64,000 nt of DNA. It comes from Diabrotica undecimpunctata (Eukaryota > Arthropoda > Insecta > Coleoptera > Chrysomelidae). Made by a program: the position numbers and the translations under genes. Shown one piece after another: positions 32,201 through 40,762 of the stretch. Location: the NCBI RefSeq assembly GCF_040954645.1, contig NC_092804.1:93194862-93258861 (forward strand), in the 5' to 3' direction. Under the pieces are notes generated by a model, which worked only from the letters and a program-made list of their open reading frames with translations, had not been told where the DNA came from and searched no databases. Position 1 is the first letter of the stretch; each line of letters begins with the position of its first letter.

Positions 32201-32517
32201 TTTCTTTCTTTTTGTTGTTGTTGTTTGGTTGAGTTTTGAAGCTGGGCTTCTTTCACTTAAAGCAAAACTGCCCCCCCCCCCGTATCCGATGGGGCTCCCT
32301 CCTTCAGAGGTGTGGGTTACCACCCGGGGATTAATCTTTGTTTTTTTCATTTTGCCCTTTGTTTTTCAGCCCTTGAGGTTTTTTCTATGTGCCAGGTTGC
32401 TAACGCCTGACGCCAAAACCCCCTTTTGGAGGACCTAGTATTTAGCCGCCCACTCTGGGTCAGACGCTGTTCGTAGCCGTCCACTCTGGATCAGCCGCTA
32501 CTATTGATTTTATACTC
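29268..32517 (-). mobile_element. Full-length-looking APE LINE with intact ORF, perfect 11-bp target duplication
   Basis: The 3250-base insert is flanked by TGGAAGTGACT at 29257-29267 and 32518-32528. It contains one minus-strand frame of 1017 codons, a ~170-base 5' leader with a repeated 'cagagtgg(a/g)cggcta' word (32430-32500), and a short TA-rich 3' tail. The perfect duplication and open frame suggest a comparatively recent insertion. Confidence 0.9.
29297..32350 (-). CDS. LINE polyprotein: APE endonuclease and reverse transcriptase
   Basis: 1017 codons without a stop. Residues about 55-290 form an APE-type endonuclease: LALGTWNVQGWR, MIMTETKKK, GIAIIPKK, LLAVYDPTED, EIIIAGDLNGRTG, SIIDYVIVN and CGTDHKLVI. 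The active-site Asn, Glu, Asp and His are visible in the motifs NVQG, TETK, GDLN and TDHK. Residues about 520-800 form the RT: AEGPGGIPNELIKNGS, YKKGNRKNCENYR, LAFVDLKKAYDSIPR, TTKGLLQGCFTSP and YTLSFADDQIVIA (catalytic FADD). The C-terminus has RLTWYGHVRRADQNRW and a basic tail GRRKRGRPRR. The endonuclease half is the type often labelled craniofacial development protein 2 in databases. It makes target-primed copies of its own RNA. The Met used here is the first in frame; translation could start slightly downstream. Confidence 0.93.
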   Translation of the reverse strand: MKKTKINPRVVTHTSEGGSPIGYGGGGSFALSERSPASKLNQTTTTKRKKSQRKLALGTWNVQGWRTKDKEVIAEFKRMKLDIMIMTETKKKGNGTEKMGEVIHCWSGIDKKERAKAGIAIIPKKKWEHAIENWEPINERIAKLNLKVYGRQIILLAVYDPTEDSSIAEKEQFIEQLQEEIEKRKKNQEIIIAGDLNGRTGRKENDRTVGRFGEDIMNDNGERLIELCEINNLKITNGFYKHKDIHKYTWTQETRKLRSIIDYVIVNHESSIKIKDVRVKRGAECGTDHKLVIAWMEFPFIWTQQKPTQGESDQDTAPATPVNTCSTQEKKFKINLLEEDSIKDLYKRRLDQKLEEFRYESLEQTYEHIKTCMKTAALEALGEVDQKYTQQTTKLTEDTLTCIKEKKELHIKYLNTKNYEDLELYRKKNKEVKRKVANEKNERWEKTCTEIEQHIGGTRNSESWRILKSLQRNKTEKIKIGQIKENEWQEYYKKLLTEDRPEFKQSEIDGIEIYTHDEIELSQAEVKRTIKTLKNKKAEGPGGIPNELIKNGSEKLFRMIHKMFERALNGEDLPAEWTQAYMTSIYKKGNRKNCENYRRISIISSIGRLYGKTIKEKLEIYIQDKIGEDQAGFTAGKACLDHIYTVEQLIEKRMAKNRSVHLAFVDLKKAYDSIPRTKLWEAMEDIEVPRRLINAVKALYKNNEVAIKTGNRICRPFKTTKGLLQGCFTSPTLFKIFLEKTLKPWKRKCEGMGIPVRNEYLYTLSFADDQIVIAQDEDDLSFMMRKLEQEYTKNGMEINLKKTEYLTTENTEIKQLEIDEGKQIKGTDKYKYLGFIISNKGTTEEEIKNRLGQTRDCIRKLNPVLWDKNISMKTKKKIYNTMTRSILTYGCENWTINKKTKNKIRATEMEFLRRSCRVTRRDRINNMEIKRRMGMNSDIIDYIEQKRLTWYGHVRRADQNRWINRITEWSPIGRRKRGRPRRSFRDEVGEAMSRRNLQEGDWLNRKNWRKRLSEGIQ

Positions 32518-33060
32518 TGGAAGTGACTCTGACGAAATATTTGCACAAAGTCGTTCAGAAAAATCGAGGATTGTGTTTTGGAAAGAGACAACACAAACAG
32601 AATTAAAGACTTTTCTCGGGCTTATGTTCCATATGGGGACAATTAAGATGAACCGTCTGAATGACTACTGGAAAAGTATGGGTAACTTCTATAATAGTGT
32701 TGACTTGACTAGACAATTGCTCAGAGCCCATATTAAGAAATAACCGAATAGACAATCCTTATTTGTCAAAAAAACTAAAAAAACGTGAAGTGGTCAGTAT
32801 TTACAGTCCTGAAGGAATATGTGTGACCAAGTGCAGAGATAAAAGAGACATTATACATGATATATTCAGAATTTGGTTATCAGTTGGTTAGAACTAGGTC
32901 AAGAAGAGGATTGGTATCTGAGAAAGCTAAGTTAATTGCTCAATATAATAAATATAAATGTGGTATAGACTTAAGTAAACAAATGCTGAGCTACTATTCA
33001 TGCGAACATAAGAGTCTAAGGTGGTAAAAAAAGTTTAAAGTGCATATTTTTCAGCTCATC

Positions 33061-33378
33061 TTGCTGAATGCATATTTCCTATATAACAGTAAATATCAAA
33101 AGATGTCCCTGTGCGATTTTCAATTTTTCGCTATTGAGAGTCTTTAAGGACCAAATCTTAATGTAAAAAGTGTAAGTTTTTATTATTTATTTTATTTTTT
33201 TATACGAATTTTTAACTTTGGAAACAATATTACAAATTTTATAATTATAAATAAAAAATTATACGTTTAAATAGTTATTTATTATTTTAATAGAAAAATG
33301 TAATAAACTTTACCACAATTCTCTATAAAAAAGTACCTACTAAATTTAATATCCACCTAAACGAAAATATACCTATTC
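33061..33378. other. AT-rich spacer, no gene seen
   Basis: Follows the piggyBac relic; only AT-rich sequence without end structures. Confidence 0.4.
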
Positions 33379-33393
33379 AGTTCAAGAATCCAG

Positions 33394-34076
33394 AAATTGC
33401 TGCTATACACGAAGCTGCAAAAAATCTTGAGAATTTCCAACACCCCCAAAAAGTTGCCTTCTTCATCGACTGCCAAGCCGCAATCCTCGCCCTGTCGACA
33501 AATCGATACACCGACTGTGCCAAAACAATATCTTGCCGCGTCCAACTATCGAACTTGATGGAAAAAGGGTGACTGATTACTGTACAATGGATCCCTAGTC
33601 ATGTCGGTGTTGAAGGAAATGAAGCGGCGGATGAACTTGCAAAAGAAGGCACTACTCTTCCACAGCCCCCTAGCTTCCAATCGTACACATCAGCAAAGTC
33701 CACCATTAGAAGAGGAATCAAAGCGAAGATAAAAGAGCAGCAGATACAAGTCGGTGCTGGAAAATCTTGGGCCCACCTAATAGAGTCACCAATCCCTCGC
33801 AACTTGCCGAGACCCATTAGTGTAGCCGTGTTCAGAACAACTACGGGGCATGACTACCTGGCCTCCCATCTACATCGCATCGGCGTCCGCGAAAATGACA
33901 ACTGTCCACTATGTGATCAGCCCCAGATGGATGCTGCTCACCTTCCAGAGTACCCAGCCCTGAAAACAGACCCATCCGAGGAGGATGAAGAACGCCTACG
34001 AGAAACGGCTCGTCTATACTGGTCAGCGCGCCACCAAATGGCTAACATGCCAAGGGTGGGCGTTGCCTAGTAAGTA
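33394..34076 (+). mobile_element. 5'-truncated LINE tail (RNase H and zinc finger) with 15-bp target duplication
   Basis: The insert encodes AFFIDCQAAILALSTNRYT, then after a stop VQWIPSHVGVEGNEAADELA, which are the Asp and His/Asp motifs of RNase H. In a second frame (33804-34070) it encodes TTGHDYLASHLHRIGV and CPLCDQPQMDAAHL, the C-terminal zinc finger of I/R1-type LINEs. It ends in a 'tagtaagta' tail. The flanks are AGTTCAAGAATCCAG at 33379-33393 and 34077-34091, an exact 15-base target duplication. No RT remains, so this is a short 5'-truncated copy. Confidence 0.92.
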
Positions 34077-34144
34077 AGTTCAAGAATCCAGCCAGCTAAC
34101 CTGTCAGTGGAGTTTTATTTCGTTCTTTGAACTCAACCAAAACC

Positions 34145-34145
34145 G

Positions 34146-34239
<94 letters not shown>
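34145..34239. repeat. (TA)n microsatellite, left of the mariner element
   Basis: Pure TA repeats of about 95 bases directly abutting the terminal inverted repeat of the element at 34240-37077. Confidence 0.95.
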
Positions 34240-34244
<5 letters not shown>

Positions 34245-34647
34245 ATGAGTGTCTTACCACCCGGCTGTTTAACGTAAGAGATAGAAAACACAGTTACCTT
34301 GTGAAATAAAAAGAGATGAAACTCGTAGAGGTGGGAAATAATCGGTAGAAACCTATAATTTACATTACATTACATTACCACTATCGATAGTCTCACACCT
34401 TTAGACGTTAGCTTCGAGCTGAATCACCTCGGTCATAATTATTATGTGTAACGTCGTATGTGTAACGTATTTCCATTTTTTAATTTCGCATAAAGTAAAA
34501 ACTGATTGACCACAATAAAGCAAAAATGCGAATAAAATAGTTTAATTAATAGTAATTATTTAATCTAAAGTTTTAAATTATTAACCAAGAATAATTTCTA
34601 CTATGATTTGAGGAGTTTCATACACTCTTGTCACGGAATAATCACAA

Positions 34648-34722
34648 TCCTTCGTGGATTAGTGGTAAGAATTCGACTCTGCGACACAGACGTCGCAGAC
34701 GATTCGAGTTTTTTTTTTTTTT
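34648..34722 (+). other. tRNA-like module 1 with T-run (Asp/Gly-like)
   Basis: TCCTTCGTGGATTAGTGGTA resembles the 5' half and A box of tRNA-Asp/Gly genes. GATTCGAGT fits a B box, and a run of 14 T (34709-34722) follows like a pol III terminator. The arms are imperfect, so a functional tRNA is unlikely; a tRNA-derived promoter module is more plausible. Confidence 0.4.
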
Positions 34723-35016
34723 AATAATTTGAAATTATGCAGAGATTGTTTTGCTTTGAATCACTAAACATTTATGTCAGTCGTTACTAGTATTAGAAGT
34801 GTTTAAAGTTAAACATAAATATCTTATTGAAAAAACAGTATCGTCGTACTTTCGAAAATAAATAAAAATTCTTCAAAATTAAAAGAACGTTTAAAGAATG
34901 TTTAAATAAGTAAAAATTCTACAAAAATAAAATAATAAACGTATTTACAATATGTTCAAATAAGCCTTCATTAGCAGCAGAACAATAAACCAAACTGTCA
35001 CTAAAGAATTATAAAA

Positions 35017-35082
35017 GTCTGATGGATCAGAATTCAAGGCACGATGTTCTCATGCTGGCCCTCAGGGTTCGAATTCAACATG
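35017..35082 (+). other. tRNA-like module 2 (Leu/Met-like)
   Basis: GATGGATCAGAATTCAAGGC resembles an A-box region and AGGGTTCGAATTC is a near-perfect B box. It occupies the same place in the second duplication unit as module 1 does in the first, but differs in sequence. Confidence 0.4.
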
Positions 35083-35353
35083 AAGGTTTTACTTTTTTAA
35101 AAATTAAAATTTGAAATTATACAGATATTATATCGTGTTGCTTTAAATCACTAAACATTTATTTCAGTCTTTATTATAAGTGTTTATAGTAAAACATGAA
35201 AATCTTATTGAAAAAACAATGTCGTACTTTCGAAAATAAAATAAAAATGTTTCAAACATAAAAGAACGTTCTAAATAAATGTACTTACAAAAAATGTTTA
35301 AATAGGTAGAAATTCTATAAAAATATTCTAAATAAACGTATTTTATTCTAATG

Positions 35354-36393
35354 AAATGTATTTACAAAAAATGTTCGAATAAGCCTCCATTAGCAGCAGA
35401 ACAATAACCCAATCTATCATAAAAGTTTCGTCTAACATTAGTTAATGTTTCTGGACTAATACTTCTCATTGAATCAGAGATCTTTTCTCTTAATTCTTGG
35501 AGAGAATTAGGCCTATCGTCTTCAATTCCATATAGTTTGGACTTGATATATCAACACATAAAAAAATCACAAAGTGCAACATCAGGTGATCTTGCAGGCC
35601 AAAAAATATTCACTGACGATGTGAGAATTATGTGCAGGACAACCATCGTGTTGAAACCATATGGAATCGAAAGGTATTGGTAAATTACGAAGGGCTGAGA
35701 CAATTTGATTTTGCAGAAGTTCCAAGTATTTCCGCCCAGTCAACATACCGTCTATAAAAATGGACCAATGACATGATTCCCTATTATGCCTCCCCAAACA
35801 TTTACTCTTCGAGGACGCTGGGTACGAGCGACATAAATCTGACGAGGATTTCCTCGAGACCAATACCGAGCATTCATTGAATTGTGACGGCCATGCAATG
35901 AAAACGTACATTCATCGGTGAACAAAACGTTCTGTAAAAAATGTACATCTTAATGTGACATTTCCATTGCAGTTTGACAAAACTCTTAACGTCTATATTG
36001 ATCCCCAAGGAATTGTTCGTTGGATTTATGAAGTTTATAGGGACGGTATCCATGTCTTTTCAAAATTTTACCTACTCTAAATCTTGAAATTCCATATTGT
36101 TCTCCGAGACGAGATGTTGATTGGGTACGATTTTGCTCAATACTTGCACAAATCAAAGTGTCCCTTAGTTCCAAATCTGGATTTACCTCCCTTCTTCTAC
36201 GAACTCCTCTTGGAGCGAACACGGATCCATAAGTAAAAAAATTACGTATAATAGACTGAATTGTTGATCGTGCTGGAGCCGGCCTATTTGGAAACATATT
36301 TACAAATTGTTGTCTAATCATGTTGTCTGATAATCCATTCACATGCCAGACAACAATTTGCACTTTTTCCTCGACCGTTAAAACCATTTTCAC
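35354..36393 (-). pseudogene. Tc1/mariner transposase, frameshifted
   Basis: The N-terminal part (36393-35986) has a helix-turn-helix: LTVEEKVQIVVWHVNGLSDN, STIQSIIRNF and a GISRFRVGKILKRHGYRPYK second helical unit. After a stop, DDE blocks follow: ECTFSLHGRHNS, YWSRGNPRQIYV, RVNVWGGIIGNHVIG (in another frame), FQHDGCPAHN (second Asp) and WPARSPDVALCDFF (third Asp). The C-terminus is YCSAANGGLFEHFL. The HTH type resembles the DUF4817-like group of insect mariner-superfamily transposases. Breaks occur near 35980, 35780 and 35545. Confidence 0.85.
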
Positions 36394-36801
36394 GAATTGT
36401 TTTTTCTATAAAAAGTTTCTGTTTACCGTGCAAAAACACTTCTCGATATGTTATTATTTGATGGCTTGAAGGCTTGATGATTTGGTTAAAGCAGGCAGCT
36501 GTTCGCGCGCATCCATTCCAATGTTGTCAATTGTTTTGAAAATCATTACCTGTACAGAGGAATTGATATTAACACTTAGAATTTAGTGATGGATTTGACA
36601 TTAAACAGTCTTCACCGGATTATTTTGCATTCACAACTGAAGACTGTCAAACTGAAATTGAATTATTTTGTATTTCTATTTTATAACATTGGAATAAGAA
36701 TAAATTGTAAATAATGAGTTTTTCGAAAACTTGTTAAAAAAAATACCTAATATGTATCATATTTTCTAATATTTTTTGATTGAGTAAAACAAAAATTTTA
36801 T

Positions 36802-36861
36802 CCTTGGTGTGAATTGAACCCCAATCTTCTTGTCAATAGTCCACGTCCCTAACTATTTCAC
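36802..36861 (-). other. tRNA-like module 3 near the right end
   Basis: Read on the minus strand, AGTTAGGGACGTGGACTATT resembles an A-box/anticodon segment and GGGGTTCAATTC a B box. It points inward from the right terminal repeat, as modules 1 and 2 point inward from the left. Confidence 0.35.
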
Positions 36862-37074
36862 AAATTCCACATACAAAAAATTTTCGGACGAAACATACCC
36901 ACCTTTAGTTTAGTCAAATATTTCAGTTGAGTTATTTTTTTTAATAAATAAACTTAATCGCTAATAATTAATGTTTTTTACTATAATATATCTTAATGTA
37001 TTCAATCATTTAACTTTAACTTAATCTGTCTTCTATCCTTTCCGCTATTTTGCTGGGTGGTAAGACACTCATCA

Positions 37075-37077
<3 letters not shown>

Positions 37078-37152
<75 letters not shown>
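37078..37152. repeat. (TA)n microsatellite, right of the mariner element
   Basis: About 75 bases of TA repeats, the other half of the array interrupted by the element at 34240-37077. Confidence 0.95.
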
Positions 37153-37158
<6 letters not shown>

Positions 37159-38264
37159 GGTATTCAAAATTGAAGAGTAAAGATATTAAATGTACGATGA
37201 AATCAATATTTCAGAGATTATAGAAAGTAAAAATACTCCGAACTGCCTGTAATTAACCAAAGGTAATATTAGTCATATAAATAATCTTTTGTATAAATAT
37301 AACTAGTGGTTAGTGCAGGTACAATGAATAGAAGTTAACGATGGTTTTTTTCCATAAGCCATAAAGTGTTCCGTAATCCGGGTGTGCGCCATGAACAGGA
37401 CAATAAAAATAGTTAATAAGTAAATGGTTGTTCGGAATCTGTAAATACCCAGTAGAAATTAAGTGTCCTTGTAGAAATGATATGAATTAGGAAAGTTTGT
37501 AGGTATTTCTGATTTTATGTGGGGAGTGGTATGCAAATTTCTGATTGGCCGAGAATTTGGAAAGTGTTTGAGATGGGTGTGTATAATGGGAGGTTGGATG
37601 GATGGATAGATGAGATGAGAGAGTTAGTTAGTTCCAGTTTATTAAAGTGAATTGTTGGTTTTCGAGGTGGTCTCCAGGGGTAGTAAGTGATAAAGAATAA
37701 GTTGTGAGTTGGTGAAGTAAGTGTGTCCGACGGTAGCTGATCGGTACAAATTTGTAAGTAAACTTTTCCTACTTGTATTCTACGTATCGCTATTTATTTC
37801 GGAACGAGAGATTAAGTTTGGCAAGAGGAAAAGAGGCTGGCATCATTGGAAAGGTACGTGCATTCGAAGGAGAGCATTGAAGACACTAAATTGCAATATC
37901 TTGTTTAATATTGCCAATTACATAGGAGGCTGCTGAGAACTGATAGTTAATTTTGCATAGAACGAGGAATTGGACAACTCAAAGCAGAGGAAGCGTTTCA
38001 ACGGGAGAAACATTCATAATATATTCAATTTGAGAATTTTGGGTCAAATAATATTATATCATATTAGTAACGTGTGAATAAGTTGTCGATAGTCGAAGGA
38101 GATCAAATTTGTTCTGAGAGGGGACACGGAGCTGTGGAGAGAATTGGATAATTCATACAAATTTTTCTTGGTACAATCGATATACCAAAATTGCATTAGG
38201 AAGGACACTGAATATTACTTGATTTGTTTATGTAGAATAATAAGCTGGATTTGTAAGTATCGAC
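37153..38264. other. Unassigned 1.1-kb stretch, less AT-rich, no gene recognised
   Basis: Holds an inverted CCAAT box in 'ctgattggccgag' (about 37540), a 'tataatggga' word 40 bases later, and two splice-donor-like sites (ttGTAAGTaa near 37753; aaagGTACGTGC near 37852). It could be an LTR or a promoter plus 5' exon of a retroelement or gene. The 71-codon frame at 37721-37936 has no family resemblance. Confidence 0.3.
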
Positions 38265-39260
38265 TTGTTTAAGTGTATTTCCGTTAAGTGTTATCTTCGT
38301 TTGTTTTCTATTTTTTCCACATACCATACATTCGTCTTCTCATTATTGATCCTCAAATTTCATTTAATTAGTGCAGTGTTCCATACTTGTAAATTTCGAT
38401 TGAGTGCTTCTTCATTTACCCCAAATATCACTAGATCCTCTGCGTATGCACACTCTGAGATCCACACTGCCTCTAAATTTCTATGTCCGGCATATAATTT
38501 CAATGTTTCTGCTCTAGTTTCTTTAATTATGTCATCCAAGACAATGTTAAACAATATGGGGCCTAGGACTACTCCTTGACGTAGACCCTCATTTACTATG
38601 AACTCTTCGGATTCCATATTATCGGTTCTGATTCTGTTCCTTGTATGTCTATATATACTCATAATGGCTTGCCTGAGTTTTATTTTCACACCTTTCTTTT
38701 TTAAACATATGTCAATCACCTTCCTTGGAGTACTATCAAATGCCTTTTCTAAGTCTATAAAGGCTTGGTATAACTCAGTGCTTGAGTTCCGTTCGTTTTG
38801 TATTAGTTTCTTGATAGTAACAATGTGATCTTGGATACTTCTGCCTTTTCTAAATCTACTCTGTGATTGTCCCATTTTAGAATCACTTCTTGTAAAAGAC
38901 GTTTTTCTCTCATATACTTTGGATGGGATGCTCAGTAGTGTTATTCCTCTGCAGTTACTACATTCGCGTCTGTCTCCCTTTTTGAAAATGGATAGAATAA
39001 CTCCCACTTCCCAATCTTTTGGTATTTGGCTCCATGCCCTATTACGTACTTTTGTTAGCAGTTCAATACCCTTATCGCTTATGTTTTTAAGCATTTCTGC
39101 TGTGATTTTATCAAATCCAGCCGCCTTAAGCCTTTCTTAAGCTTTTGTATGATTTCTTTTGTTTCTGCTATAGTTATTTCATCTTGAATTTGGTCTTCTT
39201 GCTCTACCTCTTCTGGTTCTTCTGTGATAATGTCTACATCGTTTTGGATATTCAGTAGAT
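38265..39260 (-). pseudogene. LINE reverse transcriptase fragment
   Basis: The 244-codon open part (38360-39094) has WEVGVILSIFKKGDRRECSN, RGITLLSIPSKVYE, SRFRKGRSIQDHI, AFIDLEKAFDSTPRKV, NEGLRQGVVLGPILFNIVLD and CAYAEDLVIFG. The catalytic YADD is changed to YAED. Upstream codons on the minus strand (about 39100-39240) are acidic, with EIIQKLKKGLRRLD. Only the RT middle remains; it resembles RTE/CR1-like LINEs. Confidence 0.82.
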
Positions 39261-39415
39261 CCTAGAAACAAACGAAAAAGAGGAAGGCCACAAATGAGAC
39301 GGTCAGATGACTTGAAAAAACACGCAGACCCTAAGTGGGTACAAACTGCCTACAATAAGAGACATGGAAGGAGGAAGAGGAGGCCTATGTCCAAAATTTG
39401 ACAGCAAGGGCTGTA
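39261..39415 (+). pseudogene. LINE C-terminal tail scrap
   Basis: Plus-strand codons RNKRKRGRPQMRRSDDLKKH, then WVQTAYNKRHGRRKRRPMS, are the basic tail found at the end of RTE-like LINE proteins (compare 43940-44075). It abuts the minus-strand RT fragment head-on. Confidence 0.65.
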
Positions 39416-39429
39416 TAGATAGATAGAGA

Positions 39430-40192
39430 TTAACTTAAAATTTTATGTTTTCAAATTTCACAAGACATTTAATGATCTTAATCTTAAGGCTTCTGAAAGC
39501 AAATCTCGATTTTACCCAAGCTACTCTTACTACAGAGCATTCTATTCTTCCTATTAACTACTATGTCACAAATAAAGTCCAATTCTATATAGTCCACCAA
39601 GAGCCCTAAACAATTACAAAAGTCAAATTGTCAGCAAAAGAAACATCAGGTAAAATCGTCATCCCAAGACAAGAAGTCGAAGGTGTTATCCTAAGAGAAA
39701 CTCTCACCGTCGCATGTTATCAACTTGCCTGGATCGTGCTAGTCAATAACACCGATGAATATATCCAAGTAGCAATAACTGATCCCATCAAAAGTCAACC
39801 AATAAATATAAGAGATGTAGATCATTTCCTAAAAACCTATCATTTTAATACAGAAGAAGAATCTCACCTAAGATGACAGTGCTGGAAGTTTGCATCAGAC
39901 CGAGTCAATCGCCCTGGTCATCCCCAATGTGGGTTATTCCAAAGAAACCAGATGCCCCAGGAAAAATTAAATGGCGAATAGTTGTCGACTACAGGAAGGT
40001 GAACGAGAAAACCATCGATGATCTGTATCCAATTCCAAATATAACAGACATTCTGGACAAACTAGGATAGTTTTCCAACACTTTTCCACCCTAGATGTAG
40101 CCAGCGGATTCCATCAAATTGAAATGGAGGAAGAAGATATCTAGAAGACTGCATTTAACGTTGAAAATGGCCAGTATGAATACCTGAGAATG
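39430..40192 (+). pseudogene. Ty3/Gypsy pol fragment (start of RT)
   Basis: Blocks in order are VIPRQEVEGVILRETLTVAC and an LVNNTDEYIQVA segment (protease-RT linker). They are followed by [40 protein letters not shown] and [13 protein letters not shown], then after a stop a decayed DVASGFHQIEM strand and NGQYEYLRMP. The fragment stops at the palm and continues without a break into the DUF4780 sequence at 40193. This is a different Gypsy family from the one at 7250-13655. Confidence 0.8.
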
Positions 40193-40759
40193 CCAGCATG
40201 GCTGGAAAAGGCTATAGCTGATCTCAAACCGTGGGAGGAAGCATTACTGGCTGTTGTCAGTCAGGATAAGCTCCCAAAACTTACCAAAGCCTCTTTATGG
40301 ATCCCGGAGGATGCTATTAGCACCTCTGATGGCCCAGAAAGAGTGCTGCGGAGGTTAGCGGCGCAAAATCCAGACATGGCAGTTGCGAGATGGTGCACCT
40401 TCCACCATGAGGTAAAAAAAGATCCTAAAGGACACGTGTTTGTCTTCGGAATCGGAGACGATGACATGGCTGTCCTTAGGAAAAGGGCAATGAGGCTGAG
40501 CTGCACGTTCACCTCATTGTATCTAAAAGCAAGCACAAACAAAGTGAAGGATACCTCCTCGGAACCAGGAACCTCAGACACGCGGCAACCGACGACGCGA
40601 CGGTTGTGGAGACTGAGACATCCCTGGTCCCACAGCAGGGAGAAGATCATCAGATCATGGTCGACGAACTCTGCGGAGGAGGTTCCGAAACAACTGAGGC
40701 TGCCCCCTCCTCAACCGAGGAGGAAATGGACACCTAAAAAGAACCGAAACGATACCTAA
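40193..40759 (+). pseudogene. LINE ORF1 with DUF4780-like domain (5' cut)
   Basis: The readable protein starts AWLEKAIADLKPWEEALLAV and has LTKASLWIPEDAISTSDGPE, RVLRRLAAQNPDMAVARW and HVFVFGIGDDDMAVLRK, which match the DUF4780 pattern seen in insect LINE ORF1 proteins. A Pro/Arg-rich tail follows. The stop (40757-40759) lies three bases before the ATG of the ORF2 endonuclease at 40763, a normal ORF1-ORF2 arrangement. The 5' end is replaced by Gypsy RT sequence. Confidence 0.75.
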
Positions 40760-40762
40760 GCG

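Larger units (their letters stand above)
29130..33060 (+). pseudogene. piggyBac transposase relic B, split by a full-length LINE
   Basis: The left part (29130-29267) begins MDVNNMPSASKK and holds a short acidic N-terminus with a DKDD patch. After the LINE the right part (32529-33060) shows SDEIFAQSRS, VFWKETTQTELKTFLGLMFH, a NDYWKSMGNFYN block, then decayed GICVTKCRDKRDI and KYKCGIDLSKQMLSYY. The order matches piggyBac transposases. It lies head-to-tail after relic A. Stops are present from 32742 onward. Confidence 0.75.
34240..37077 (-). mobile_element. Tc1/mariner element with tRNA-like modules, inserted in (TA)n
   Basis: The terminal inverted repeats share an ATGAGTGTCTTACCACCC core (34245-34262 and 37055-37072). 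The right end begins CAGTG when read inward, as is usual for Tc1/mariner ends. Both ends abut (TA)n arrays, fitting insertion at a TA within one microsatellite. The transposase lies on the minus strand at 35354-36393. A ~365-base tandem duplication covers the left interior (about 34650-35016 and 35017-35420) and includes the transposase C-terminal codons. Three tRNA-like segments sit inside the ends. Confidence 0.8.
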
